A DNA stretch of 64,000 bases from positions 394,381 to 458,380 of the forward strand of contig NZ_RBIM01000004.1 in the NCBI RefSeq assembly GCF_003634045.1. Direction: 5' to 3'. Position numbers and translations under genes: made by a program. The notes under the pieces were generated by a model. The model saw only the letters and a program-made list of their open reading frames with translations, made no database searches and was not told where the DNA came from. Below are positions 56,184 through 64,000 of the stretch, in pieces. Numbering within the stretch: position 1 is the first letter of the stretch; each line of letters begins with the position of its first letter. Origin of the DNA: Maricaulis maris (lineage in GTDB: Bacteria > Pseudomonadota > Alphaproteobacteria > Caulobacterales > Maricaulaceae).

Positions 56184-56957
56184 ATGAAGTTGGAATTTCA
56201 AGAGTCTCAAACTCCATATGTTAGTGGAAGCCAATCCGCTCGCGCCTGGACCGAGGCGTGGGCGTCAGAGAATCTTTATTGTCCAAGTTGCGGTACAAGG
56301 CCGTTGCAGCCGTTTGAAAACAATCGGCCTGTAGCAGACCTTCACTGTGGTGCTTGCAATGAACAATTTGAACTGAAGAGTTCGAAAAAGCCGTTTGCAA
56401 ACAAAGTCGTTGATGGAGCTCATGCAACGATGATTGCTCGGCTAACGAGCCGATCAAATCCCAGCCTGTTTCTTCTGTCTTACGACCGGTCAGCCCTTCG
56501 TGTCAGTAATCTGACCGTCGTTCCAAAGCACTTCTTCACGCCGGACATAATTGAAAAGCGCAAGCCGTTGGGGCCTCGTGCGCGACGTGCCGGTTGGACC
56601 GGCTGCAACATTCTCTATGGAAAAGTACCCCGCGCAGGACGGATTGTCATTGTCGAGAATGGCGCCCCGAGGTCCGCCCAATCGGTAGTTGAGCAATGGA
56701 AGCGAAATGCATTCCTGCAGATCAGGAACGACAAAGCGCGAGGTTGGCTACTTGATGTCATGCGGTGTGTGGAAAGCATCGGAAAGCCGGAATTTGGCCT
56801 CGACGAGGTTTATGCCTTCGCACCTGACCTACAAATCCGTTACCCGAACAACCGTCACATTCGAGAAAAAATTCGGCAGCAGCTCCAGGTGCTGCGAGAC
56901 AATGACTGGCTCGAATTCACCGGGCGCGGTCAATATCGATTGTCTCTGTCACAGTAA
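56184..56957 (+). CDS. DpnI-type methyl-directed restriction endonuclease
   Basis: The 257-aa protein matches DpnI along its whole length as I remember that sequence: CPSCG (33-37), FENNRPVADLHC (44-55), ELKSSKK, GAHATMIAR, RRAGWTGCNI, NRHIREKIRQQLQVLRDN. The nuclease core has Asp 52 and Glu 63-Leu-Lys 65 (PD-ExK). Zinc ligands are Cys 33, 36, 55 and 58, and a winged-helix methyl-reading domain occupies about 185-257. DpnI cuts GATC when the adenine is methylated. No GATC methylase is in the window. GC is lower than the neighbours. The ribosome-binding site is weak. Confidence 0.92.
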   Translation: MKLEFQESQTPYVSGSQSARAWTEAWASENLYCPSCGTRPLQPFENNRPVADLHCGACNEQFELKSSKKPFANKVVDGAHATMIARLTSRSNPSLFLLSYDRSALRVSNLTVVPKHFFTPDIIEKRKPLGPRARRAGWTGCNILYGKVPRAGRIVIVENGAPRSAQSVVEQWKRNAFLQIRNDKARGWLLDVMRCVESIGKPEFGLDEVYAFAPDLQIRYPNNRHIREKIRQQLQVLRDNDWLEFTGRGQYRLSLSQ

Positions 56958-56985
56958 AAACCCCGCCGGAGTTATCCAGCAGGGT
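56956..56985 (-). terminator. Rho-independent terminator of fabI
   Basis: Read on the minus strand, ten pairs including two G-U (56976-56985 with 56960-56969) are followed by TTTTT. On the plus strand the same stem has two mismatches, so it serves fabI rather than the DpnI-like gene. Confidence 0.75.
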
Positions 56986-57011
56986 CTTTTGATCCGGCAG
57001 TGTCGCCAGTA

Positions 57012-57830
57012 TCAGTCGTCATCATCCATGCTAGGCACGGCCACCGCATGGAAGCCCGCATCCACATGCAGCGTTTCACCCGTGCAGGAGAAGCCGAGGT
57101 CGCTCAGCAGGTAGAGCGCGGCGCCGGCGACGCCTTCCATTTTGGTGTCCTGCTTCATCATCGACCATTCGCGGCCGGTGCGCATCAGGGCCTTGCCGCC
57201 GGAAATGCCGGCCATGGCGAGGGTGCGCATCGGGCCGGCCGAGAGGGCGTTGACGCGGATGTCCTTGGGACCCAGATCGCGGGCCATGTAGCGGGTCGAG
57301 GCCTCGAGGGCCGCCTTGGCGACGCCCATGACATTGTAGGACGGGACGACACGTTCCGAGCCGAGATAGGTCAGCGTCACCATTGAGCCGCCATTGGGCA
57401 TCAGATGGGAGGCACGCTTGCCGGCATCAACAAAGGAGAAGGCCGAGATGTCCATCGCCCGGCGCCAGCCCTCGCGGGTGGTGTTCTCGGTGAAGGAGCC
57501 GACCAGCTCGTCCTTGCCGGCAAAGGCAATGGCGTGGACGAGGAAGTCGATCGTGCCCCACTTGTCTTCCAGCGCCTTGAAACAGGCATCCATGGAGGCG
57601 TCATTGGTGACGTCGGCCTGGACCATGAAAGGCTCGCATGGCAGGCTTTCGACCAGCGGACGGACCCGGCGCTCCAGCGCTTCGTCCTGGTAGGAGAAGG
57701 CGATCTCCGCGCCCTGGGCCGCCAATTGCTGGGCAATGCCCCAGGCAATTGAATTCTTGTTGGCCACACCCATGACAAGCCCGCGCTTGCCCTTCATCAG
57801 CTCGCCGGCCGGAAACACCGTATCGCTCAT
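57012..57830 (-). CDS. fabI: Enoyl-[acyl-carrier-protein] reductase FabI
   Basis: FabI performs the last step of each fatty-acid elongation cycle using NADH and is the target of triclosan-type inhibitors. The 272-aa SDR-fold enzyme shows GLVMGVANKNSIAWGIA (about 17-33), TYLGSERVVPSYNVMGVAK with the Y-x6-K active site, and ALSAGPMRTLA. It is third in the fabA-fabB-fabI operon. Confidence 0.96.
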   Translation of the reverse strand: MSDTVFPAGELMKGKRGLVMGVANKNSIAWGIAQQLAAQGAEIAFSYQDEALERRVRPLVESLPCEPFMVQADVTNDASMDACFKALEDKWGTIDFLVHAIAFAGKDELVGSFTENTTREGWRRAMDISAFSFVDAGKRASHLMPNGGSMVTLTYLGSERVVPSYNVMGVAKAALEASTRYMARDLGPKDIRVNALSAGPMRTLAMAGISGGKALMRTGREWSMMKQDTKMEGVAGAALYLLSDLGFSCTGETLHVDAGFHAVAVPSMDDDD

Positions 57831-57873
57831 CGGGAAATCCCCTTCTGGATCAGATGACGTCTTTTACGACGCT

Positions 57874-59088
57874 TTAGACTTTTTCGAAAACGACCGTGCC
57901 ATTGGTGCCGCCGAAGCCGAAAGAGTTCGACATGGCGGTTTTCAGCTCGGCATCGCGGGTCTCGGTGATGATGGGCAGGTTCAGCGCCGCAATGTCGGGA
58001 TCCATGTCGAAGACATTGATCGACGGGGCGACGAAGCCCTCTTTCATCATCAACAGCGTATAGATGGCCTCGTGCACGCCGGCAGCGCCGAGCGAGTGGC
58101 CGGTCATCGACTTGGTGCCCGAAATCATCGGCGCATTGTCGCCAAACACGGTCTTGACCGCTTCCATCTCCTTGATGTCGCCGACCGGTGTCGCGGTGGC
58201 GTGCGGGTTGAGATAGTCGATCGGCTTGTTGACCGTTTCCATCGCCAGCTTCATCGAGCGGATGGCGCCCTCGCCGGACGGGGCGACCATGTCATAGCCG
58301 TCCGAAGTGGCCCCATAACCGGTGACTTCGGCGATGATATTGGCGCCGCGCGCCTTGGCCCGCTCGTATTCTTCCAGCACGACCACACCGGCGCCGGCAC
58401 CGCCGACGAAACCGTCACGGTCCTTGTCGAAAGCGCGCGAGGCCTGTTCGGGCGTGTCGTTGTACTTGGTGGACATGGCGCCCATGGCGTCGAACAGGTT
58501 GGAGAGGGCCCAATGGATCTCCTCGCAACCGCCGGCGAACATGACGTCCTGCTTGCCCCACTGAATCTGCTCGGTCGCCGCACCGATACAATGCAGCGAG
58601 GTCGTGCAGGCCGAGGTGATGGAATAATTCACGCCGAGAATCTTGAACGGGGTGGCCAGCGTCGCCGAGGCCGTCGAGCTCATCGCCTTGGGCACGGCAA
58701 ACGGACCGATCCGCTTGGGACCCTTTTCGCGCGTGATGTCAGCGGCATTGACGATGGTACCGGCAGACGGACCGCCCGAACCCATGATGATGCCGGTGCG
58801 GTGGTTGGAAATGTCGTTTTCTTCCAGACCACTATCGGCAATGGCCTGGGCCATCGCCATATAGTTCCAGCCGGCGCCTTCCGACATGAAGCGGTAGACG
58901 CGCTTGTCGACATGGGCGGCCGGATCAATGTCCGGCTTGCCGCCGACCTGACAGCGGAATCCAAGCTCGGCGAAGCTTTCCATGCGGCCGATACCGCTCT
59001 TGCCGTTCTTGAGGGACTCGGTGACTTCCGCAGCATTATTGCCGATCGGGGAAATCACGCCGAGACCGGTAATGACAACACGACGCAT
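57874..59088 (-). CDS. fabB: Beta-ketoacyl-ACP synthase I FabB
   Basis: FabB elongates unsaturated intermediates made by FabA. The 404-aa thiolase-fold enzyme has [18 protein letters not shown], the active cysteine in [14 protein letters not shown] (about 157-170), the histidines in [11 protein letters not shown] and [14 protein letters not shown], and the Gly-rich [17 protein letters not shown] end. Its start is 15 bases from the fabA stop. Confidence 0.95.
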   Translation of the reverse strand: MRRVVITGLGVISPIGNNAAEVTESLKNGKSGIGRMESFAELGFRCQVGGKPDIDPAAHVDKRVYRFMSEGAGWNYMAMAQAIADSGLEENDISNHRTGIIMGSGGPSAGTIVNAADITREKGPKRIGPFAVPKAMSSTASATLATPFKILGVNYSITSACTTSLHCIGAATEQIQWGKQDVMFAGGCEEIHWALSNLFDAMGAMSTKYNDTPEQASRAFDKDRDGFVGGAGAGVVVLEEYERAKARGANIIAEVTGYGATSDGYDMVAPSGEGAIRSMKLAMETVNKPIDYLNPHATATPVGDIKEMEAVKTVFGDNAPMISGTKSMTGHSLGAAGVHEAIYTLLMMKEGFVAPSINVFDMDPDIAALNLPIITETRDAELKTAMSNSFGFGGTNGTVVFEKV

Positions 59089-59102
59089 GAGACTCTCCTG
59101 GG

Positions 59103-59621
59103 TCAGGCCATTTCGCCGGGCTTGAACAGGCCCACGCGCAAATCCTTGGCAGTATAGATGGTCTTGCCATCAACTTCGACACGGCCATCACCGATGGCCA
59201 TGATCAGACGGCGTTGGATAACGCGCTTGAGATCAATGACATAGCGCACGGTCTTGCAATCCGGCGTGATCTGGCCGGTGAATTTCACCTCGCCGACACC
59301 CAGGGCGCGGCCCTTGCCGGGATTGCCCTTCCAGCACAGGAAGAATCCGACCAGCTGCCACATGGCATCAAGGCCGAGACAGCCCGGCATCACCGGATCG
59401 CCCTTGAAGTGGCAATCGAAGAACCAGAGGTCGGGTTTGATGTCGAGTTCGGCGACGATCTGGCCTTTGCCATGTTCGCCGGTTTCGTCATCAATGTGGA
59501 CGATGCGATCCATCATCAGCATGGGCGGCGCGGGGAGTTGCGCGTTGTCGGGTCCCCACATCTTTCCATTGCTGGAGTCGATCAGGTCATTATAGCTGAA
59601 AGAGCTTTGGCGTTCAGTCAT
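59103..59621 (-). CDS. fabA: 3-hydroxydecanoyl-ACP dehydratase/isomerase FabA
   Basis: FabA dehydrates 3-hydroxydecanoyl-ACP and isomerises the product, the branch point to unsaturated fatty acids. The 172-aa hot-dog-fold protein has the catalytic His region [21 protein letters not shown] (about 72-92). Starts [14 protein letters not shown], as FabA proteins do. It heads the operon with fabB and fabI. Confidence 0.96.
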   Translation of the reverse strand: MTERQSSFSYNDLIDSSNGKMWGPDNAQLPAPPMLMMDRIVHIDDETGEHGKGQIVAELDIKPDLWFFDCHFKGDPVMPGCLGLDAMWQLVGFFLCWKGNPGKGRALGVGEVKFTGQITPDCKTVRYVIDLKRVIQRRLIMAIGDGRVEVDGKTIYTAKDLRVGLFKPGEMA

Positions 59622-59710
59622 GTAGCCGATCAGTTGCGCCGCGTGTGAAGGCGCTTGGCGATCACCGGGCTGGTCAAGAAAACCCGGCTGTCTGTGATCA
59701 GCCGGAAAGA

Positions 59711-60292
59711 TCAGGGCAGAGCGGTATCATGCGCGACCGACGTGCTCAAGGCGGGGTTGCCGTCGGCATCATCACCGATTTCGCCGTCCAGCTCTTGCGG
59801 ATACACGCCCCACAAGGTGTGGGGGCGCACCCAGCCGCGAAATCCCTGGGCCTCGACGCGGCACCAGCCGGTGCGGCAGCGTTCGAGCGACAGGATCACG
59901 CCGGGCTCGGCGACGGCCTCGATCGGCGAGCTGTCGCTGTCGCGGGCATGCAATTCGGTTTCCTCGAGCGTGTAGACCGAGCGGCGACCGGACAGGATGG
60001 AGCGGTGCATCCAGGTCACCTCGCCTTCGGGGTCACGCACGCGGCGCCAGTCCGGGGTTTCGGCGATGACTTCCATCGGCAGGCCGGCGCGCAGATAGCG
60101 CCAGGCGATGGGATGCTGCGAGGACGGCCCGGAACGGCCATTGGCGACATCGACTTTCAGCGACACGAAACGCGGCACGGCCTGGCCGGACGGCGTGGCC
60201 GTATGTTCGCTGTCCTGGGCGTCGAGCGCGGCCGGACCGGCAAGCATCGACAGGCAGGCCAGGGCAAGTGCGGATGTGATGGCGCGGATCAT
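59711..60292 (-). CDS. Secreted bacterial SH3-domain protein
   Basis: The 193-aa protein has a signal peptide ([20 protein letters not shown]) and two SH3-type repeats (about 42-105, [32 protein letters not shown], and 108-165, [26 protein letters not shown]). Such proteins usually bind cell-wall material. The cysteine pair CRTGWC may form a disulphide. AAGGAGT precedes the ATG. fabA follows on the same strand after 89 bases. Confidence 0.82.
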   Translation of the reverse strand: MIRAITSALALACLSMLAGPAALDAQDSEHTATPSGQAVPRFVSLKVDVANGRSGPSSQHPIAWRYLRAGLPMEVIAETPDWRRVRDPEGEVTWMHRSILSGRRSVYTLEETELHARDSDSSPIEAVAEPGVILSLERCRTGWCRVEAQGFRGWVRPHTLWGVYPQELDGEIGDDADGNPALSTSVAHDTALP

Positions 60293-60475
60293 GCGGGACT
60301 CCTTCGACCAAAGCTGTGGGCTGTTTCGGTGAATAGGCGGTAAATCCGGTGGCGCTTTTACGCCGCCACACGCAATCGTGTCGCATGAGAGGGTGAAATC
60401 GCCGCCCGCCGTCCTATATCTTGATGAGCAGACCCGGCGGGACGGTCCGGCAGGTCGCAATCGGGAGGGGATTCC

Positions 60476-61396
60476 ATGAGTTTTCGTCTGGCCATTACCA
60501 GTGCTGCGGCCATTCTGGCTGCCGGCGGCGCAATGTCCGCACCGGCCGTGGCGGGCGCCGCGCAACAGCGCGAAGTCGTCGCCGACTCGACCGATATGGG
60601 TGACGGCATCCACATGGTCTCGACAGGCATTGCCGGCAATCTGGCGATCCTGACCGGCGAGGACGGCGTGGTGATGGTCGATGACCAGCTGCCCAATACC
60701 GGTCCGGTCATTGAGGGCGCCATCGTCGAGATCGCCGGTGAAGGCGCGCCGCGCTTCATCGTTTCCACCCACTGGCATGGTGATCACTCGGGCGGCAATG
60801 CCCATTTTGCCCAGCTCGGCTCGACCATCGCTGCGCATCACAATATCCGCGCCCGTATCGAGGCCTCCGACGACGCCTGGACGCAAGAGCCCGGCGCCCT
60901 GCCGATCCTGACTTTCGGCGAGGACCTGACCTTCCACATGAACGGCCAGACCGTCGAAGTGACACACATTCCCGCCGCCCACACCGATGGCGATGCTTTC
61001 GTGTACTTCCGTGAAGCCGACATCCTGCACATGGGTGATGTCTTCTTCTCCGGCTGGTTCCCCTTCATCGATATCGCGTCGGGCGGTTCGGTTGACGGTT
61101 ATCTCGCGGCGATGGAGCACGGTCTTGCGATGGTCGGCGAGGACACCCGCATCATTCCCGGCCATGGTCCGCTGTCGACCGCAACCGAGCTGGAAGCCTC
61201 GATTGCCATGCTGCGCGAGGCCAGTTTCCGGGTCCGCACGCTGGTCGAGGGCGGTGCCGATCTTGACGCTGTCCGCGCGGCCGAACCGCTTGCCGATTTC
61301 CACGATGACTGGAGCTGGGGTTTCATCACCACCGACCGCATGGTCGAGACGCTCTACAATGATGCCGTCGGCAACGGCCAGTCCTTCTCGCGCTGA
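60476..61396 (+). CDS. Secreted metallo-beta-lactamase-fold hydrolase
   Basis: The 306-aa protein has a signal peptide (cleaved near APAVAGA) and the MBL fold with the zinc motif STHWHGDHSGGN (about 97-108), HTDGDAFVYF, a further metal-binding Asp in LHMGDVFFSGWFPF, and PGHGPLS. Its relatives include quinoprotein-relay-type hydrolases and B3-like lactamases; the substrate is not evident. It is divergent from the SH3 protein gene. Confidence 0.85.
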   Translation: MSFRLAITSAAAILAAGGAMSAPAVAGAAQQREVVADSTDMGDGIHMVSTGIAGNLAILTGEDGVVMVDDQLPNTGPVIEGAIVEIAGEGAPRFIVSTHWHGDHSGGNAHFAQLGSTIAAHHNIRARIEASDDAWTQEPGALPILTFGEDLTFHMNGQTVEVTHIPAAHTDGDAFVYFREADILHMGDVFFSGWFPFIDIASGGSVDGYLAAMEHGLAMVGEDTRIIPGHGPLSTATELEASIAMLREASFRVRTLVEGGADLDAVRAAEPLADFHDDWSWGFITTDRMVETLYNDAVGNGQSFSR

Positions 61397-61449
61397 GGCG
61401 TGAAGCGTCTGACCAAGATTTAAAGCGCCGACCAGCTTCCGGTGAGGTC

Positions 61450-61686
61450 ATGGCGTCCATGAAGGATGCCATGACTGCCTCTTCGCCTCCCCCCGCCCCG
61501 CAGGGTCCGAACCGGGCACCCGCCCGTTTTCGCAAACCGCTCGGTTTCATCGCCGGCCTGATGGCCGGTCTCGCCCTTTGGCTGATCATTGCGGTTGTGA
61601 CCGACAGTGTCGTGATGGGGGTGTTTTTCGGCCTCGCGCCCGGTCTTGCCATCGGGCTGGGCCTTCACCTCACCGCCAAGCGCTGA
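61450..61686 (+). CDS. 78-aa two-span membrane protein, unknown
   Basis: A Pro/Ala-rich N terminus (about 1-30) is followed by two hydrophobic helices (about 31-52 and 54-74) with Gly-rich faces, ending LHLTAKR. No family is recognised. Possible starts lie at 61450, 61459 and 61468; a GAGG element is nearest the first. Convergent with the MoeB/ThiF gene. Confidence 0.55.
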   Translation: MASMKDAMTASSPPPAPQGPNRAPARFRKPLGFIAGLMAGLALWLIIAVVTDSVVMGVFFGLAPGLAIGLGLHLTAKR

Positions 61687-61690
61687 TCCG

Positions 61691-62434
61691 TCAACCCGCG
61701 CAGGCCGGGCACGCCGGGTCCTTGTCCAGTTTGACAGTGCGGCTTTCCATCGACAGGCCGTCGAAAAGATGGATGCGGCCGTCCAGCGTCTGGCCGGCGC
61801 CGCAAATGTGCTTGATGGCTTCCATCGCCATCATCGAGCCAATCACGCCGGTGAGGGCACCGACCACGCCGACGCGCTCGCAGGTTTCCGCGTCCGGCGG
61901 GGTTTGCGGCACCCAGCAGCGATAGCAAGGCGCGTCCGGTCGGGCGTTGAAGATCGAGACCTGGCCGTCCCAGCGACCGACAGCGCCGGAGATCAGCGGT
62001 TTGCCCTTGGCGAGGCAGGCGGCGTTGACCGCGTAGCGGGTCTCGTAATTGTCGCAACCGTCCAGCACCAGGTCGACCTTGCCGAGAAGGCGTTTGGCAT
62101 TCTCGCCATCAATCGCCTTCACCACCGGCTTGACCCGTGTCCCCGGATTGAGCGCGCGCAGGGCGCGGGCCGCGGTCTTGGCCTTTGCGGTGCCGATCTG
62201 ACCTGTGCGGTAGATGATCTGGCGCTGCAGATTGTCGACGCTCACCGTATCGGCATCGATCAGGCTGATCGTCCCGATCCCGGCGGCGGCAAGGTAAAGC
62301 GCGGCGGGCGCTCCCAACCCGCCAGCACCGATGATGGCGATGCTGGTACGGGCGAGGGCCTGCTGGCCGGGGCCGCCGATTTCCTTGAGCACAAGGTGGC
62401 GGGCGAAGCGGTCGATATCGATTTCCGAGGTCAT
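61691..62434 (-). CDS. MoeB/ThiF-type E1-like adenylyltransferase
   Basis: The 247-aa enzyme activates the C terminus of a ubiquitin-like sulphur carrier (MoaD or ThiS) by adenylation. The ATP motif IIGAGGLGAPAALYLAAAGIG (about 34-54), the Asp-Arg region IDADTVSVDNLQRQIIY, and the zinc cysteines in CYRCWV and CPACAG are intact. Without moa or thi neighbours the partner cannot be told. The start 62434 is opposite to the helicase gene. Confidence 0.9.
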   Translation of the reverse strand: MTSEIDIDRFARHLVLKEIGGPGQQALARTSIAIIGAGGLGAPAALYLAAAGIGTISLIDADTVSVDNLQRQIIYRTGQIGTAKAKTAARALRALNPGTRVKPVVKAIDGENAKRLLGKVDLVLDGCDNYETRYAVNAACLAKGKPLISGAVGRWDGQVSIFNARPDAPCYRCWVPQTPPDAETCERVGVVGALTGVIGSMMAMEAIKHICGAGQTLDGRIHLFDGLSMESRTVKLDKDPACPACAG

Positions 62435-62553
62435 GCGCCATAGGTGCCGGGATTGCCGCCGCGCTTCAAGGGGGAATCCCGTCCGCCGGCACCGGCGCCT
62501 GCAAAGACGCGATCAAGGCTTGTCCATCGCGCGAACACGGGCAATCTGGCGCC

Positions 62554-63870
62554 ATGTCCGTTCCCGCCAATCCGACCCTGCCCGCCCCGGCCTTGTCCGA
62601 GCACCAGGAGCGCCTGCTCGACTGGCTCGCCAGCGCGCGGCCGAATGTCTTTCTCACAGGACGGGCGGGTACCGGCAAGACAACGCTGATGCGCGAATTC
62701 CTGCGTCGGGCCGGGCCGCGTGCGGCCGTCATCGCCCCGACCGGCGTGGCGGCAATGCAGGCGGGTGGCCAGACGATCCACTCCTTCTTCCATTTCCCGC
62801 CGCGCATGATCGGCGCCCGTGATATCCGCAAGGTGCGCCATCGCCGGGTGGTGCAGGCGCTGGAAACCCTGGTCATCGACGAGATCTCGATGGTTCGCGC
62901 CGACATGATGTGGGCGATCGACAAGTCCCTGCGGCTCAATCGCGAGCGCAATGAACCGTTCGGCGGGGTGCAGATCGTGCTGGTGGGTGATCTCGCGCAA
63001 TTGCCGCCGGTGATCCAGGGCGCCGAAGCCGAATATCTGGAATCGACCTATGGCGGGCCTTTCTTTTTTCATCCGGAAAGCTTCCGTGATGCCGGCTTTT
63101 CCTATGTCGAGCTGGAGCAGGTGTTTCGCCAGACCGACGAGTATTTCGTCGATATCCTCAACGCGATCCGCGATGGCGATCTCGACAGCGACAAGGCCGC
63201 CGACCTCAATGACCGGGTGACGGGCCGGTCGGGCCTCGAGGCCTCGCTGTCGCATATCGTGCTGACCGCCACCAATGAGACCGCCTGGCGGATCAACCAG
63301 GCGCGACTGGAAGGCTTGCCGACCTCGCACAAGGCCTTCGAGGCCAAGGTCGAGGGTCAGTTCGACCAGCGCCTCTTCCCGGCCGAAGAACCGCTGGTGC
63401 TCAAGATCGGCGCCCGCGTCATGCTGACCCGAAACGACCCGCAGGGCCGCTGGGTCAATGGCACGCTGGGGCAGGTCGAAGGCTTTGACGAAAAGGCCGT
63501 GCGTGTGCGCATCGGCGAGGTGGTCCATGCCGTCGAGGCCCAGAAATGGGAGCGCAATGCCTATGCCTTCGACCCGGAAAAACAGGCCCTGACCAAGACC
63601 ACCGCCGGCGCTTTCACCCAATTCCCGCTGCGTCTCGCCTGGGCAATGACCATCCACAAGGCCCAGGGCCTGACGCTGGACAAGGTCTATCTCGACCTCG
63701 CCCGCCGCTTGTTTGCGCACGGTCAGGCTTATGTGGCCCTGTCGCGGGCGCGGTCACTGGAAGGCCTGGAACTCTCCCGCCCGCTGACGCCCAACGATGT
63801 CATCTCTGATCCGCGGATATTTGACGTGACGGCGTTCTGTGACCCGGCTCCGGCGAGTGTGAGTGCGTGA
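62554..63870 (+). CDS. PIF1/RecD-like superfamily 1B helicase
   Basis: The 438-aa protein has Walker A LTGRAGTGKTTLMREF (about 34-49), motif Ia IAPTGVAAMQAGGQTIHSFF, the DEISM Walker B (about 110-114), VGDLAQLPPV, and the C-terminal motifs WAMTIHKAQGLTLDKV and YVALSRARSLEGL. This set defines PIF1-type helicases of superfamily 1B, which unwind DNA in the 5'-3' direction. Bacterial members are scattered and of uncertain role. It has no obvious partner gene here. Confidence 0.88.
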   Translation: MSVPANPTLPAPALSEHQERLLDWLASARPNVFLTGRAGTGKTTLMREFLRRAGPRAAVIAPTGVAAMQAGGQTIHSFFHFPPRMIGARDIRKVRHRRVVQALETLVIDEISMVRADMMWAIDKSLRLNRERNEPFGGVQIVLVGDLAQLPPVIQGAEAEYLESTYGGPFFFHPESFRDAGFSYVELEQVFRQTDEYFVDILNAIRDGDLDSDKAADLNDRVTGRSGLEASLSHIVLTATNETAWRINQARLEGLPTSHKAFEAKVEGQFDQRLFPAEEPLVLKIGARVMLTRNDPQGRWVNGTLGQVEGFDEKAVRVRIGEVVHAVEAQKWERNAYAFDPEKQALTKTTAGAFTQFPLRLAWAMTIHKAQGLTLDKVYLDLARRLFAHGQAYVALSRARSLEGLELSRPLTPNDVISDPRIFDVTAFCDPAPASVSA

Positions 63871-63960
63871 CGGGTTGCGTACCAAGCGCTTCCGGTGGTT
63901 GCCGGCCTAGGTTCTGTACCCATAAACGGGATTCCCAAGTCTGGCGGGTCGTGATTCAAG

Positions 63961-63974
63961 CTCCTTGAAAGGAG
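63961..63974 (+). promoter_or_regulatory. Hairpin covering the transposase ribosome-binding site
   Basis: CTCCTT and AAGGAG (63961-63966, 63969-63974) pair perfectly around GA, and two more pairs can extend the stem. The 3' arm is the ribosome-binding site for the ATG at 63982. A known strategy of insertion sequences is to hide this site in read-through transcripts. Confidence 0.55.
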
Positions 63975-63981
63975 TTGGCTC

Positions 63982-64000
63982 ATGGCCCGTTTTGATTTGA
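63982..64000 (+). CDS. Start of a transposase gene (truncated)
   Basis: Only six codons (MARFDL) are visible behind AAGGAG. They agree with the N terminus of IS5-family transposases as I remember it, but are too few for proof. Confidence 0.45.

Larger units (their letters stand above)
63912..64000 (+). mobile_element. Probable left end of an IS5-type insertion sequence (truncated by window)
   Basis: After CTAG at 63909-63912 the sequence GGTTCTGTACCCATAAACGG begins an 80-base leader to a short gene start. The leader and first codons (MARFDL) match my memory of IS5-family elements, whose transposase starts this way and is preceded by such a leader. The right end is outside the window, so the call is provisional. 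Confidence 0.5.

Noticed and set aside
1..64000. tRNA or rRNA genes and CRISPR arrays
   Set aside because: No tRNA cloverleaf, rRNA core motif or regularly spaced repeat was seen. A tRNAscan or CRISPR search could still find weak cases.

Overview
The window is a GC-rich alphaproteobacterial chromosome segment. Gene content and order (mutS-glnD-murJ-trpS, nfuA-tsaB-rimI-fur, miaB-phoH-ybeY-corC-lnt-xre, trmB-rimP-nusA-ylxR-infB, rbfA, truB-rpsO-pnp, fabA-fabB-fabI) resemble the Caulobacterales/Maricaulales. A stalked marine relative of Maricaulis is my best guess, inferred from family knowledge and not from a search. Nearly all genes are core housekeeping genes.

Layout. 1-0.5 kb: 3' end of rph, then a compact structured RNA with its own candidate promoter and terminator. 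0.5-1.7 kb: a minus-strand membrane/regulator operon (38-aa peptide, DUF2975-like protein, small HTH) and a palindrome-rich divergent region. 1.7-7.9 kb: rdgB-hemW, then lppC facing rsmI-yraN-dolP-gshB, a version of the E. coli yraLMN(O)P cluster. 8-15.7 kb: comM, a hybrid histidine kinase with a pseudo-receiver, an AmpG-like permease and maeB. 15.8-24 kb: mutS, glnD, murJ, trpS. 24-26.1 kb: a copper-handling trio. 26.2-36.5 kb: Usp, NfuA, TsaB, RimI, Fur, a TetA-like MFS pump, then miaB-phoH-ybeY-corC-lnt with overlapping stop/start codons. 36.5-50.4 kb: the transcription/translation cluster xre, trmB, rimP-nusA-ylxR-infB, rbfA, truB, rpsO, pnp. It lacks metK at the place expected from relatives, and two insertions of opposite-strand secreted-protein genes break it. 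50.5-55.7 kb: membrane proteins, a LytTR regulator, an acyltransferase and an S9 peptidase. 55.7-57 kb: a lower-GC island with a DpnI-type methyl-directed restriction endonuclease and a 72-aa partner. 57-62.4 kb: fabI, fabB, fabA, an SH3-domain protein, a metallo-beta-lactamase-fold hydrolase and a MoeB/ThiF enzyme. 62.5-64 kb: a PIF1/RecD-like helicase, then what looks like the left end of an IS5-type insertion sequence cut by the window edge.

The most interesting items are the structured RNA after rph, the DpnI-like island, the 11-codon relay frame joining rimP to nusA, the interruptions of the infB-rbfA-truB block, and the hybrid kinase whose architecture resembles Caulobacter ShkA. All functional calls come from reading protein motifs by eye. 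No database search was possible.
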